The notes: generated from the letters alone by a model not told the origin. DNA of 57,761 nucleotides from Micromonospora qiuiae (GCF_016863555.1 NZ_BOPC01000047.1:1-57761), one strand, 5' to 3'; shown: positions 48,593-57,653, numbered from the stretch's first letter. A program made the numbers and translations.

Positions 48593-50158
48593 GTGTTTGA
48601 CACCTTGAGTGACCGCCTCTCCGGGATCTTCACAAAGCTCCGCGGCAAGGGGCGCCTCACCGACGCCGACATCGACGCCACGGCGCGCGAGATCCGCCTC
48701 GCGCTGCTGGAGGCCGACGTCGCGCTGCCGGTCGTCAAGGGCTTCATCACCAACGTCAAGGAACGCGCCCGCGGCGCGGAGGTCTCCCAGGCGCTCAACC
48801 CGGCCCAGCAGATCATCAAGATCGTCAACGAGGAGCTGGTCGCCGTTCTCGGCGGCGAGTGGCGCCGGCTCCAGTTCGCCAAGCAGCCGCCGACCGTGAT
48901 CATGCTTGCCGGCCTCCAGGGCTCCGGCAAGACCACCCTCGCCGGCAAGCTGGCCCGCTGGCTCAAGGCCCAGGGGCACCAGCCGATGCTGGTCGCCGCC
49001 GACCTCCAACGTCCCAATGCCGTCGGGCAGCTCCAGGTGCTCGGTGGCCGCGCCGGCGTCGAGGTGTACGCCCCGGAGCCCGGCAACGGCGTCGGCGATC
49101 CGGTGCAGGTGGCGAAGTCCTCGATCGAGCACGCCCGCCGGACAGCTCGGGACGTCGTCATCGTCGACACCGCCGGCCGGCTCGGTGTCGACACCGAGAT
49201 GATGCAGCAGGCCGCCGACATCCGCGACGCGGTCGACCCGGACGAGGTCATCTTCGTCATCGACGCGATGGTCGGGCAGGACGCGGTACGCACCGCCGAG
49301 GCGTTCCGCGACGGCGTCGGCATCACCGGCGTGGTGCTCTCCAAGCTCGACGGCGACGCCCGGGGCGGTGCGGCGCTGTCGGTCCGGCAGGTGACCGGGC
49401 AGCCGATCCTGTTCGCCTCCACCGGCGAGAAGCTGGAGGACTTCGACGTCTTCCACCCCGACCGGATGGCCAGCCGGATCCTCGGCATGGGCGACGTCCT
49501 CACTCTGATCGAGCAGGCCGAGGCGGCCTTCGACACCGATCAGAAGGAGAAGATGACCGCCAAGCTGATGGGCGGCGAGCAGTTCACCCTGGAGGACTTC
49601 CTCGATCAGCTCATCGCGGTACGCCGGATGGGGCCGATCGCCAACGTGCTGGCCATGATGCCGGGCATGGGGCAGGTCAAGGACCAGCTCGCCGAGCTGG
49701 ACGACAAGCACTTCGACCGGATCACCGCGATCATCCGGTCGATGACCCCGGCCGAACGCACCAACCCGAAGATCATCAACGGTTCCCGGCGGGCCCGCAT
49801 CGCCAACGGCTCCGGCGTCACCGTGATGGACGTCAACCAGCTGCTCAACCGCTTCACCGACGCGCAGAAGATGATGAAGCAGATGGGCGGCATGATGGGC
49901 CTTCCGGGCGGCGGCCGACGCAAGGCCACCAAGAGCCCGAAGAACAAGCGCAAGGGCACGAAGGGCGGCCGGCCGCGCAGCGGCGCCGGCACCCGGGCGG
50001 CGCAGGGCGGGCTGCCCGGTGGCTTCCCGGGCGGCATGCCGCAGCTGCCACCGGGGCTGAGCCCGGAGGACCTGGCGGCCGGTCAGGGCCTCCCGCCGGG
50101 CTTCAAGCTTCCGAAGATCGACTTCAACAAGCTCGGCAAGGGCGACAAGCCCCGCTGA
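48593..50158 (+). CDS. ffh: Signal recognition particle protein Ffh
   Basis: Encodes 521 aa. N domain (about 1-85), GTPase domain with AGLQGSGKTTLAGKLA, AADLQRPNAVGQLQ, DTAGRLGVD and SKLDGDARGG, then the methionine-rich M domain that binds SRP RNA (MKQMGGMMGLPGG). The C-terminal tail of about 60 residues is basic and Gly/Pro-rich, longer than in E. coli. It recognises signal sequences on ribosomes and docks on FtsY. GTG start. TACGCT at 48518-48523 may be its -10. The SRP RNA gene is not in the window. Confidence 0.96.
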   Translation: MFDTLSDRLSGIFTKLRGKGRLTDADIDATAREIRLALLEADVALPVVKGFITNVKERARGAEVSQALNPAQQIIKIVNEELVAVLGGEWRRLQFAKQPPTVIMLAGLQGSGKTTLAGKLARWLKAQGHQPMLVAADLQRPNAVGQLQVLGGRAGVEVYAPEPGNGVGDPVQVAKSSIEHARRTARDVVIVDTAGRLGVDTEMMQQAADIRDAVDPDEVIFVIDAMVGQDAVRTAEAFRDGVGITGVVLSKLDGDARGGAALSVRQVTGQPILFASTGEKLEDFDVFHPDRMASRILGMGDVLTLIEQAEAAFDTDQKEKMTAKLMGGEQFTLEDFLDQLIAVRRMGPIANVLAMMPGMGQVKDQLAELDDKHFDRITAIIRSMTPAERTNPKIINGSRRARIANGSGVTVMDVNQLLNRFTDAQKMMKQMGGMMGLPGGGRRKATKSPKNKRKGTKGGRPRSGAGTRAAQGGLPGGFPGGMPQLPPGLSPEDLAAGQGLPPGFKLPKIDFNKLGKGDKPR

Positions 50159-50224
50159 GCGTGTCGGTGACGGCGGGTGGTGTCGTCGGCGCTTAGGGTG
50201 ATGCTGCCCCTGGAAGGAGGAGTC

Positions 50225-50803
50225 ATGACCGTGGCGCCCATCCTGCCCGAGCGGTCGGAGTGGACGGTCGACGACCTCGGCGACCTGCCGGAGGACCTTC
50301 CGTACGAACTGATCAACGGAAGGTTGATCGTGCCGTCCCCCACCGCACTGCACCAAGATCTTTGTGTCGAGATCCTGCTCGCCCTCCGCGTCAACTGCCC
50401 GGCGGAATATCTGGTCAGTATCGACCTGTCAATGCGGGTGGACCGGCGTAACGAGCCGCGGCCCGACGTGGTGGCCATCCGGCGTGAGCACGCTGACCGC
50501 TCGCCGGTTCCGGTCGAGGACGCGCTGCTGGCCGTCGAGGTCATCTCGCCCACGTCGACCTTCCGCGACCTGTACGACAAGGCCAAGGTCTACGCCCATG
50601 CCGGCGTACGCACCTACTGGGTGGTCGACCCGCTGCACGAGAAGATGACCCTGACCGAGTACGCGCTCAGCCCCTCCGGCGAGTACGAGGTGGCCACCCA
50701 CACCGAGGATCTCTTCGTCACCGAGCGGCCCTGGAAGGTGTCGGTCGACCTGCCGGCGCTGACCGCACGGCGGGCCGGGCTTCTCGCGCGCGACGGGCAG
50801 TGA
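50225..50803 (+). CDS. Uma2/DUF820 putative restriction endonuclease-fold protein
   Basis: Encodes 192 aa. PD-(D/E)XK-like core: EDLPYELINGRLIV, PRPDVVAIRREHA, LLAVEVISPTSTFRDLYDKAKVYA and VRTYWVVDP. It is a nuclease-fold protein of unknown role common in actinobacteria and cyanobacteria. ATG 50225 has GGAAGGAGG 4-12 nt upstream, decisive over in-frame starts at 50177 and 50201. It lies between ffh and an amidohydrolase. Confidence 0.88.
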   Translation: MTVAPILPERSEWTVDDLGDLPEDLPYELINGRLIVPSPTALHQDLCVEILLALRVNCPAEYLVSIDLSMRVDRRNEPRPDVVAIRREHADRSPVPVEDALLAVEVISPTSTFRDLYDKAKVYAHAGVRTYWVVDPLHEKMTLTEYALSPSGEYEVATHTEDLFVTERPWKVSVDLPALTARRAGLLARDGQ

Positions 50804-50821
50804 TCGGGTAGGACTGTGCGC

Positions 50822-51901
50822 ATGGCTCTGCATGTGCGCGGTGTGCTTCTGCCGGACGACGAGGTCCGGGATCTGTGGTTGGTCGGCGACCGGGTCACCT
50901 TCGAACCGGTACCCGGCGCCGAGACGGTCGCGGACGGCGGGTTCGTCCTGCCCGGCCTGGTCGACGCGCACTGCCACATCGGCATCGCCCGGGGCGGTGC
51001 CCCGATCACCTCGCTGGACCAGGCGCGCGCGTTGGCCCGTACCGACCGGGACGCGGGCGTACTCGCGATCCGGGACGCCGGCTCGCCCTTCCCGTACCCC
51101 GAACTGGACGACGAAGCCGACCTGCCGCGCCTGCTCCGCGCCGGGCGGCACGTCGCCCCGCCGAAGCGGTACCTGCGCAACATCGGTGTGGAGGTCGGCG
51201 CGGCCGAGGTGGCGGCGACCGTGGCGGAGCAGGCCGCCGCCGGCAACGGCTGGGTGAAGTTGGTCGGGGACTGGATCGACCGGGGCGTCGGTGACCTGGC
51301 GCCGGCCTGGGACGCCGACACGATGAGCGCTGCCGTCGCCGCCGCGCACGCCGCCGGGGTACGCGCCGCCGTGCACACCTTCAGCGAGTCGGCTGTGGAG
51401 ATCATGGTGCGGGCCGGGGTGGACTCGGTCGAGCACGGCACCGGGCTGAGCCTGGACCTGATCGACCTGATGGCCCGGCAGGGCACCGCGTTGATCCCCA
51501 CGATGATCAACATCCGTACCTTCGGTCATATCGCCGATCAGGCCCGAGCCAAGTTCCCCGGGTACGCCGACCACATGCTCGCCCTGCGCGACCGCTTCCC
51601 CGAGGTGGTGCGGGCCGCGTACGAGGCCGGAGTGCCCATCTACGTCGGAACGGACGCCGGCGGCGGCATCGACCACGGCCTCGCCGCCGAGGAGATGCTC
51701 CTGCTGCACGAGCAGGCCGGCATGTCCCGGATGGACGTGCTCGCCGCCGCCTCCTGGCGCGCCCGAGAGTGGCTGGGCCTCCCCGGCCTGGTCGAGGGCG
51801 GCCTGGCCGACCTGGCCATCTATCCCGACGACCCCCGCCGGGACCTGCGGCTGGTCCGCGAGCCGGCCCGCATCGTCCTGCGCGGACGGGTCATCCGCTG
51901 A
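50822..51901 (+). CDS. Amidohydrolase-family protein
   Basis: Encodes 359 aa. The metallo-dependent fold has the metal pair VDAHCHIG, then KLVGDWIDRG, VHTFSE, DSVEHGTGL and GTDAGGGIDHGLAAEE. Related to imidazolonepropionase-like amidohydrolases; the substrate is unknown. This gene follows ffh in other actinobacteria (Rv2915c position). ATG 50822 is preferred; a GTG at 50816 is also possible. Its 3' end overlaps the convergent gene by 11 bp. Confidence 0.88.
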   Translation: MALHVRGVLLPDDEVRDLWLVGDRVTFEPVPGAETVADGGFVLPGLVDAHCHIGIARGGAPITSLDQARALARTDRDAGVLAIRDAGSPFPYPELDDEADLPRLLRAGRHVAPPKRYLRNIGVEVGAAEVAATVAEQAAAGNGWVKLVGDWIDRGVGDLAPAWDADTMSAAVAAAHAAGVRAAVHTFSESAVEIMVRAGVDSVEHGTGLSLDLIDLMARQGTALIPTMINIRTFGHIADQARAKFPGYADHMLALRDRFPEVVRAAYEAGVPIYVGTDAGGGIDHGLAAEEMLLLHEQAGMSRMDVLAAASWRAREWLGLPGLVEGGLADLAIYPDDPRRDLRLVREPARIVLRGRVIR

Positions 51902-52433
51902 CCTGGCGTACGTCGAGCTGGTACTGCGCTTCGACCCAGAGTTGCTGATCGTCGGTGCCGCCGAAGCTGAGTTGATGCGCTCCGGGCGATGGTGGTGGCA
52001 CCAGGCACCACAGGCCCCAGCAGGAGACCTGCATCGGCCACGGCCAGGCGGTGACGACGTTGTTGAAGAAGCCCCGGACCGGGAACGAGGCGGGTGAACC
52101 CACCGAGTGCAGCGGCAGCTGCGCGCCGTCGAGCTGAGCGAATCCGGTGGCCTTCGCCCACGGCTCGGCCGGCTCCGCGGTGCGACCCGCCTCCCACCAG
52201 CAGAAGGCCGGGAAGAACAGCGGCCGCCCGGCCGGCGCCACGCACTGCCGGGTCACCGCGCCGCCCAATGTGCCGGCCAGGAACCAGACGTCGTCGGGCT
52301 GGTGGCGCCCCGCGTGCCGACCGGTGCGGTCCTCGATCGGGTTGTTCGGCTGCCGGTGGGCGGCCACCCAGCGCACCCAGCGGACGACCAGCTCGGCCAG
52401 ATCCGACCCCGAGCCCGGGTCATCGGAATACAT
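51891..52433 (-). CDS. Conserved-looking protein of unknown function
   Basis: Encodes 180 aa; I recognise no family. It is rich in Trp and Pro, begins MYSDDPGSGSDLAELVVRW and has DDVWFLAGTLGGAVTRQC, PLFFPAFCWWEAG and a terminal DDQQLWVEAQYQL. Several tryptophans and no signal peptide suggest a soluble cytoplasmic protein. Strong G/C3 bias supports coding. The 3' end overlaps the amidohydrolase. A start at 52433 is used; upstream codons are low-complexity Ala/Gly. Confidence 0.7.
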   Translation of the reverse strand: MYSDDPGSGSDLAELVVRWVRWVAAHRQPNNPIEDRTGRHAGRHQPDDVWFLAGTLGGAVTRQCVAPAGRPLFFPAFCWWEAGRTAEPAEPWAKATGFAQLDGAQLPLHSVGSPASFPVRGFFNNVVTAWPWPMQVSCWGLWCLVPPPSPGAHQLSFGGTDDQQLWVEAQYQLDVRQVSG

Positions 52434-52516
52434 GGCAGCGGATGCTAGTGCTGCCCCACCCGCCCGCGCCGCCCCGGCCCACCCCCTGACCGCCCCGCCC
52501 ACCCCGTGACCGCCCC

Positions 52517-52588
52517 GCGATCTTGCACTTTTCGTCGCCGCAAATCACCCCACAAGTGTCTTTTCGGCGACCAGAACTGCAAGATCGG
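52517..52588. repeat. 72-bp palindromic repeat, copy B
   Basis: Left arm 52517-52539 (GCGATCTTGCACTTTTCGTC), right arm ends in AACTGCAAGATCG at 52587. Same ends and length as copy A at 27513-27584, and again next to G-rich DNA (GGGCGGGGTGGGC at 52604-52640). It lies between the divergent gene at 52433 and proS. Confidence 0.75.
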
Positions 52589-52662
52589 CGCGGTGGGGCG
52601 GCGGGCGGGGTGGGCGGGGTGGGCAGGGGCGGGGGAGGGGAGTGGGCATAGGATGTGCGGTC

Positions 52663-54069
52663 ATGGCGCGCGTGCTCACTCCCCGGGCGGAGGACTTTCC
52701 CCGCTGGTACCAGGATCTGATCGCCAAGGCGAAGCTGGCCGACAACGGGCCGGTGCGGGGGACCATGGTGATCCGACCGGCCGGCTATGCCATCTGGGAG
52801 CGGATGCAGGCCGAGATGGACGACCGGATCAAGGCGGCCGGCGCGGAGAACGCGTACTTCCCGCTGTTCATTCCGGAGAGCTACCTCAAGCGTGAGGCCG
52901 AGCACGTCGAGGGCTTCTCGCCGGAGCTGGCGGTGGTCACCCACGGCGGCGGCAAGCAGTTGGCCGAGCCGGTCGTGGTGCGCCCCACCAGCGAGACGGT
53001 CATCGGCGAGTTCATGGCCAAGTGGATCGACTCGTACCGCGACCTGCCGCTGCTGCTCAACCAGTGGGCCAACGTGGTCCGCTGGGAGCTGCGCCCGCGG
53101 GTGTTCCTGCGCACCAGCGAGTTCCTCTGGCAGGAGGGACACACCGCGCACGCCACCCGCGAAGACGCCCGTGCCTACGCCCGCAAGATTCTGCACGAGG
53201 CGTACGAGGACCTGATGGTGGGCGTGCTCGGCATCCCGGTGGTGGTCGGGCTCAAGACCGCCCGGGAGCGTTTCGCCGGGGCGACCGCCACCTACACCTG
53301 CGAAGGCATGATGGGTGACGGCAAGGCGCTCCAGCTCGGCACCAGCCACGAGCTGGGGCAGAACTTCGCCAAGGCGTTCGACATCAGCTATTCCTCCGCC
53401 GAGGGCGGCCGGGAGCATGCCTGGACCACCTCCTGGGGCACCTCGACCCGGATGCTCGGCGGCCTGATCATGTGCCACGGCGACGACAACGGGCTGCGGG
53501 TGCCGCCGAAGCTGGCGCCGGTGCAGGCGTACGTCATGGTGGTCAAGGACGGCGAGGGCGTCACCGAGGCGGCGGCCAAGCTGCGCGACGCGCTGCGGGA
53601 CGCCGGGGTCCGGGTCGCGCTCGACGACCGCACCGACACCCCGTTCGGCCGCCGGGCCGTCGACGCCGAGCTGCGCGGCTACCCGGTACGCGTCGAGGTC
53701 GGCCCCCGCGACCTGGCCACCGGCAACGCGGTCGTGGTCCGGCGTACCGACGGCTCGAAGGCCCCCACGCCGGTGGCCGACGTGGTGGGCGCGGTGCTCG
53801 CCGCCCTGGACGCCGACCAGCGGGCCCTGCACGACCAGGCGCTCGCCTTCCGCCAGTCGCGTACGGTCGACGTGGCGACCCTGGACGAGGCGATCGAGGC
53901 GGCGGCCACCGGCTGGGCCCGGGTGCCGTGGTCGGCAGTCGGCGTCGAGGGCGAGGCGAAGGCCAACGGCCAGGGCGTCAGCGTCCGCTGCCTGCTGCGC
54001 GCCGACGGCTCGGTTCCCGACACCGAGGACGAGCCTGACCTCACCGCCATCCTCGCCCGCGCCTACTGA
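52663..54069 (+). CDS. proS: Prolyl-tRNA synthetase, short eukaryote/archaea-like type
   Basis: Encodes 468 aa, charging tRNA-Pro. Class II motifs: RGTMVIRPAGYAIWERM, motif 2 RWELRPRVFLRTSEFLWQEG and motif 3 GGLIMCHGDDNGLRVPPKLAP. The internal editing (INS) domain of the common bacterial ProS is absent, and the C-terminal extension with CLLRADGSVP marks the archaeal/eukaryal-type (ProS3) group. The start ATG has no ribosome site; TAGGAT at 52649-52654 lies 8 nt upstream, so transcription may begin at or near the ATG. Confidence 0.95.
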   Translation: MARVLTPRAEDFPRWYQDLIAKAKLADNGPVRGTMVIRPAGYAIWERMQAEMDDRIKAAGAENAYFPLFIPESYLKREAEHVEGFSPELAVVTHGGGKQLAEPVVVRPTSETVIGEFMAKWIDSYRDLPLLLNQWANVVRWELRPRVFLRTSEFLWQEGHTAHATREDARAYARKILHEAYEDLMVGVLGIPVVVGLKTARERFAGATATYTCEGMMGDGKALQLGTSHELGQNFAKAFDISYSSAEGGREHAWTTSWGTSTRMLGGLIMCHGDDNGLRVPPKLAPVQAYVMVVKDGEGVTEAAAKLRDALRDAGVRVALDDRTDTPFGRRAVDAELRGYPVRVEVGPRDLATGNAVVVRRTDGSKAPTPVADVVGAVLAALDADQRALHDQALAFRQSRTVDVATLDEAIEAAATGWARVPWSAVGVEGEAKANGQGVSVRCLLRADGSVPDTEDEPDLTAILARAY

Positions 54070-54073
54070 GATG

Positions 54074-54126
54074 CAAGGAAGGGCCCCTTCTTAACGCCTC
54101 CGGTAGAGAAAGGGCCCCTTCTTAAC
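54074..54126 (+). repeat. Two-part repeat, copy 6
   Basis: Halves at 54077 and 54108 (31 bp apart), 4 bp after the proS stop, in sense orientation. Both halves have CCCCTTCTTAAC. Confidence 0.85.
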
Positions 54127-54174
54127 ACCTGCGGCGGCGAGATGCCGCGAGGCCGCGCGGTGTTCGCGGACCGG

Positions 54175-54189
54175 TAGGGTCGGTGCGTG
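54175..54189 (+). promoter_or_regulatory. Leaderless promoter of the DUF402 gene
   Basis: TAGGGT at 54175-54180 lies exactly 6 nt before the GTG at 54187, with no ribosome site. Confidence 0.5.
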
Positions 54190-54834
54190 AGATTCGAGCC
54201 GGGGCGGTTGATCGTGCACCGCAACGTGCGGCAGGGACGCATCGGTTGGGTCCGATCGGCCCGGGTGGTCAGCGACGACGAGCGCGGCCTGCTGCTCTGG
54301 GTGGCCGAGGGGTCACCGGTGGCCAGTGAGGTGACCGAGGCCGGGTTGGGCATGCGTGCCGTTCCATTCAGCGAATGGATCACGTCGACCTACCGCCTCG
54401 CCGAGGGCCGGTGGCACGGCCCCCCGTTGCTGAAGTTCCTGCCCGCCGACGCGCCTCATTCCGTCTGGTGGTTCCGGGACGCGCGGGGGCACTTCGCCGG
54501 CTGGTACGTCAACCTGGAGGAACCCGGCGTCCGGTGGGACGACGGCGAGCTGGCCGGGGTCGACATGGTGGATCAGGACCTCGACGTGTGGGTGCGACCG
54601 GACCGCAGCTGGGAGTGGAAGGACGAGGAGGAGTTCGTCGAGCGGCTGGCCTTTCCGGAGCACTACTGGGTGACCGACGAGGCCGCCGTGTGGTCCGAGG
54701 GAAAGCGGGTGATCGCCCTCGTGGAGGCCGGCGAGTTCCCGTTCGACGGCACCTGGTGCGAGTTCGTCCCACCAGCGGAGTGGACCACGCCCGAGCGGCT
54801 GCCGGAGGGCTGGGACCGCCCGCCCGTACGCTGA
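54187..54834 (+). CDS. DUF402 nucleotidyl phosphatase-like protein
   Basis: Encodes 215 aa. The DUF402 fold is seen in WWFRDARGHFAGWYVNLEEP, GVDMVDQDLDVWVRPD and WKDEEEFVE, with the acidic residues that bind metal in nucleoside diphosphatase-type members. The exact substrate is unknown. It has its own likely leaderless promoter and precedes the rpsP operon after 279 bp of leader. Confidence 0.88.
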   Translation: MRFEPGRLIVHRNVRQGRIGWVRSARVVSDDERGLLLWVAEGSPVASEVTEAGLGMRAVPFSEWITSTYRLAEGRWHGPPLLKFLPADAPHSVWWFRDARGHFAGWYVNLEEPGVRWDDGELAGVDMVDQDLDVWVRPDRSWEWKDEEEFVERLAFPEHYWVTDEAAVWSEGKRVIALVEAGEFPFDGTWCEFVPPAEWTTPERLPEGWDRPPVR

Positions 54835-54974
54835 AGCCGGTTGTGTCCGCGCTCACCTTCCGGTCATCACGAGCTCTTCCACGCCTGCAACTGAGGACAT
54901 CGGATGAACCGCCGCCGGTCCGGTGTGAGAGATCTCGGGTGGATCTGGCAGAATGGCTCGCTGGTATCCGGCGT

Positions 54975-55001
54975 GTGCCCGGCGCCCTCTAACCCGGGCA
55001 C
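54975..55001 (+). promoter_or_regulatory. Hairpin in the rpsP leader
   Basis: An 8-bp stem (54975-54982 with 54994-55001) with an 11-nt loop, 113 nt before the rpsP start. It may control the ribosomal operon; no mechanism is visible. The remaining gene-free 54835-55113 contains no gene I can support. Confidence 0.35.
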
Positions 55002-55113
55002 GTCGCCAGTCCACCCGAGTGGTCTCCGGCCCAACCCCACTGTGCCGGTTGGCGCTCACCCGTGCACACCGCCCCTGTCGGGCTGGTGAGATCGCAACAG
55101 GAGCGAAACAACT

Positions 55114-55557
55114 GTGGCCGTAAAGATCCGGCTCCTGCGGATGGGCAAGATCCGCAACCCGCAGTACCGTATCGTCGTCGCCGACTCGCGCACCAAGCGC
55201 GACGGCCGGGCGATCGAGTTCGTCGGGATCTACCAGCCGAAGGAAGATCCTTCGGTGATCGAGGTCAAGTCGGAGCGGGTCCAGTACTGGCTGTCCGTCG
55301 GCGCCCAGCCGAGCGAGGCGGTGCAGCGGCTGCTGGAGCTGACCGGTGACTGGCAGAAGTTCAAGGGCCTGCCGGCTCCGCCGCCGCTGAAGGTGGCACC
55401 CGAGCGGGCCGACCGCACGGCCGCCTACGAGGCCGAGGCGAAGGCCGCCGCGGGCGTGGCCGACACCCCGGCCAAGCCGGCGAAGAAGGCCGCCAAGGTC
55501 GAGGCCGAGGCGCCGAAGGCCGAGGAGCCGGCCGCGGACTCCGGCGAGCAGGCCTGA
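55114..55557 (+). CDS. rpsP: 30S ribosomal protein S16, with long tail
   Basis: Encodes 147 aa. The conserved S16 core (about 1-80) starts VAVKIRLLRMGKIRNPQYRI, with GRAIEFVGIYQPKEDPS and VQYWLSVGAQPSEAV. Residues about 95-147 are an extra Ala/Lys/Glu tail (AKPAKKAAKVEAEAPKAEEP), beyond the usual 80-90 residues. S16 stabilises the 30S platform. First gene of the rpsP-khpA-rimM-trmD operon. GTG start with CAGGAGC upstream. Confidence 0.96.
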   Translation: MAVKIRLLRMGKIRNPQYRIVVADSRTKRDGRAIEFVGIYQPKEDPSVIEVKSERVQYWLSVGAQPSEAVQRLLELTGDWQKFKGLPAPPPLKVAPERADRTAAYEAEAKAAAGVADTPAKPAKKAAKVEAEAPKAEEPAADSGEQA

Positions 55558-55558
55558 C

Positions 55559-55792
55559 ATGGAACTGCGGCCGGCGCTGGAGCACCTGGTCAAGGGCATC
55601 GTCGATCACCCCGACGACGTACGCGTCCGGATGGTCGACTCGCGGCGGGGCAAGCGGCTGGAGGTCCGGGTGCACCCCGAGGACCTGGGCACCGTGATCG
55701 GGCGGTCCGGCCGGACCGCCAAGGCGTTGCGCCAGGTGATCGGCTCCATCGGTGGGCGCGGCGTACGCGTCGACATCGTCGACTCGTACTGA
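55559..55792 (+). CDS. khpA: KH-domain RNA-binding protein KhpA
   Basis: Encodes 77 aa. The protein is one type II KH domain with the GXXG loop inside LGTVIGRSGRTAKALRQVIG. It binds RNA and, with a partner KhpB, influences cell wall and translation in firmicutes; no partner is seen here. Its ATG is 1 nt after the rpsP stop and its stop overlaps rimM by 1 nt. Confidence 0.93.
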   Translation: MELRPALEHLVKGIVDHPDDVRVRMVDSRRGKRLEVRVHPEDLGTVIGRSGRTAKALRQVIGSIGGRGVRVDIVDSY

Positions 55793-56358
55793 TGCTGCTC
55801 ATCGTCGGCCGGATCGGCAAGCCGCACGGCATCCGCGGTGAAGTCACCGTGGAGGTGCGTACCGACGAGCCCGAGGCGCGGTTCGCCCCCGGCATGGTGT
55901 TGCGCACCATGTCGGGGGCGAACGCCGGACGCGGCGCACCACCCCCGGCCGCCGGTCCCGGCGTGCCGTTCCAGGTGCCCGACGAGTTGACCGTGGAGGC
56001 CGCCCGCTGGCACCAGGGGCGGATGCTGGTCGCCTTCGAGGGGGTGCTGGACCGCGACGTCGCGGAGGCGCTGCGCGGCACCCTGGTCGCGGTGAACAGC
56101 GCTGACGTGACTCCGCCGGAGGATCCGGAGGAGTTCCACGACCACCAGCTGATCGGGCTGGCGGTGGTCACCCCGGACGGCGAACGCCTCGGCGAGGTGG
56201 CCCGGATCGACCACGCTCCCGCCTCCGACCTGCTGGTGCTGCGTCGCCCCGAGGGGCGTACCGCGCTGATCCCGTTCGTCAAGGCGATCGTTCCCGAGGT
56301 CGATCTCGCCGGTGGCCGGGTGGTGGTCGACCCGCCCGGCGGCCTGCTCGACCTCTAG
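55792..56358 (+). CDS. rimM: Ribosome maturation factor RimM
   Basis: Encodes 188 aa, an assembly factor for the 30S head. N-terminal domain LLIVGRIGKPHGIRGEVTVE, then DHQLIGLAVVTPDGERLGEV and RTALIPFVKAIVPEVDLAGG in the PRC barrel. A Gly/Pro-rich insertion (about residues 40-62, with APPPAAGP) expands the usual loop. Overlaps khpA by 1 nt and precedes trmD by 19 nt. Confidence 0.94.
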   Translation: MLLIVGRIGKPHGIRGEVTVEVRTDEPEARFAPGMVLRTMSGANAGRGAPPPAAGPGVPFQVPDELTVEAARWHQGRMLVAFEGVLDRDVAEALRGTLVAVNSADVTPPEDPEEFHDHQLIGLAVVTPDGERLGEVARIDHAPASDLLVLRRPEGRTALIPFVKAIVPEVDLAGGRVVVDPPGGLLDL

Positions 56359-56377
56359 ATCCGCGGAGCAACCCCTG

Positions 56378-57151
56378 ATGCGCGTCGACATCGTGTCGAT
56401 CTTCCCGGAGTACTTCGCCCCGCTGGAGCTGTCGCTGATCGGCAAGGCTCGGACCAGCGGCACCCTGCGGTTGAACGTCCACGATCTGCGTAGTTGGACC
56501 CATGACGTGCACCGCACCGTCGACGACACCCCGTACGGCGGTGGGCCCGGCATGGTGATGCGGCCCGAGCCGTGGGGCGAGGCGTTGGACGCCCTGGCCC
56601 CGCCGGAGTTGACCCCGCCCCGGCTGCTGGTGCCGTCGCCGGCCGGCGTGCCGTTCACCCAGGCGCTGGCGTACGAACTGGCCGCCGAGCCGCACCTGCT
56701 CTTCGCCTGTGGCCGGTACGAGGGCATCGATCAACGGGTGCTCGATCACGCGGGCACCCGGATGCCGGTGACCGAGGTCAGCCTCGGCGACTACGTGCTC
56801 TTCGGCGGCGAGGTGGCGGTGCTGGTGATCCTGGAGGGGGTGACCCGCCTGCTGCCCGGTGTGCTCGGCAACGCCGGCTCGCTGGAGGAGGAGTCGCACG
56901 CGCACGGGCTGCTGGAAGCGCCGATGTACACCAAGCCGGCGACCTGGCGCGGGCTGGACGTGCCCGAGGTGCTCCGCTCCGGCGATCATGGCCGGATCGC
57001 CCGCTGGCGCCGGGACCAGGCGCTGACCCGTACCGGTCATCGCCGTCCCGACATGCTGGCCGCGCTCGACCCGCAGGGCTTGGACAAACGGGACGTGACG
57101 GCGTTGGAGCGGGCCGGATTGCAGGTGCCTGGGACGGATGTGGCAGAGTAG
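56378..57151 (+). CDS. trmD: tRNA (guanine37-N1)-methyltransferase
   Basis: Encodes 257 aa. It starts MRVDIVSIFPEYFAPLELS. The knotted SAM site has LFACGRYEGIDQRVLDH and SLGDYVLFGGEVAVLVILEG, and RPEPWGEAL follows DDTPYGGGPGMVM. It protects against +1 frameshifting by methylating G37. ATG 56378 starts at the conserved N-terminus; longer in-frame sequence upstream overlaps rimM and is not conserved-looking. Confidence 0.96.
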   Translation: MRVDIVSIFPEYFAPLELSLIGKARTSGTLRLNVHDLRSWTHDVHRTVDDTPYGGGPGMVMRPEPWGEALDALAPPELTPPRLLVPSPAGVPFTQALAYELAAEPHLLFACGRYEGIDQRVLDHAGTRMPVTEVSLGDYVLFGGEVAVLVILEGVTRLLPGVLGNAGSLEEESHAHGLLEAPMYTKPATWRGLDVPEVLRSGDHGRIARWRRDQALTRTGHRRPDMLAALDPQGLDKRDVTALERAGLQVPGTDVAE

Positions 57152-57296
57152 AGGGGTTGCCGCAGTCGTGCACGCCGTGGACGGCTGCGAGGATCCCTGA
57201 CCGGGGTCGGTTCGTCGCCGGCCACCACTCGGGGATCAGTATCACCCATCCGCGCGCCGACTGACGGTGCGCCGTGAGCCTCACGAGGACGCAGCG

Positions 57297-57653
57297 ATGA
57301 ACATCCTGGACGCCCTTGACGCCCAGTCCAAGCGCACCGACCTGTCCGCCTTCCGCGCCGGTGACACCGTCAAGGTGCACGCCCGGGTCGTCGAAGGCAA
57401 CCGGTCCCGGGTCCAGATCTTCCAGGGCGTCGTCATCCGCCGTCAGGGTGCTGGACTGCGCGAGACCTTCACCGTCCGCAAGCTCAGCTTCGGCGTTGGC
57501 GTCGAGCGGACCTACCCGGTCAACAGCCCGGTGATCGACCGGATCGAGGTCGTGACCCGCGGTGACGTCCGCCGCGCCAAGCTCTACTACCTGCGTGAGC
57601 TGCGGGGCAAGAAGGCCAAGATCAAGGAGCTGCGCGAGAAGCAGCCGAGCTGA
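57297..57653 (+). CDS. rplS: 50S ribosomal protein L19
   Basis: Encodes 118 aa. It starts MNILDALDAQSKRTDLSAFR with the KOW-like GDTVKVHARVVEGNRSRVQI and the conserved RTYPVNSPVIDRIEVVTRG, ending KLYYLRELRGKKAKIKELR. It sits at the 30S-50S interface. ATG 57297 follows GAGGA 8 nt upstream; a GTG at 57267 in frame lacks a ribosome site. The last 108 bp of the window show no further gene. Confidence 0.97.
   Translation: MNILDALDAQSKRTDLSAFRAGDTVKVHARVVEGNRSRVQIFQGVVIRRQGAGLRETFTVRKLSFGVGVERTYPVNSPVIDRIEVVTRGDVRRAKLYYLRELRGKKAKIKELREKQPS

Noticed and set aside
54930..55010. tRNA-like stretch before rpsP
   Set aside because: Only one hairpin; no cloverleaf arms and no TTC loop.
57267..57296. Upstream GTG start for rplS
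   Set aside because: ATG 57297 has a ribosome site at the right distance and matches L19 N-termini.
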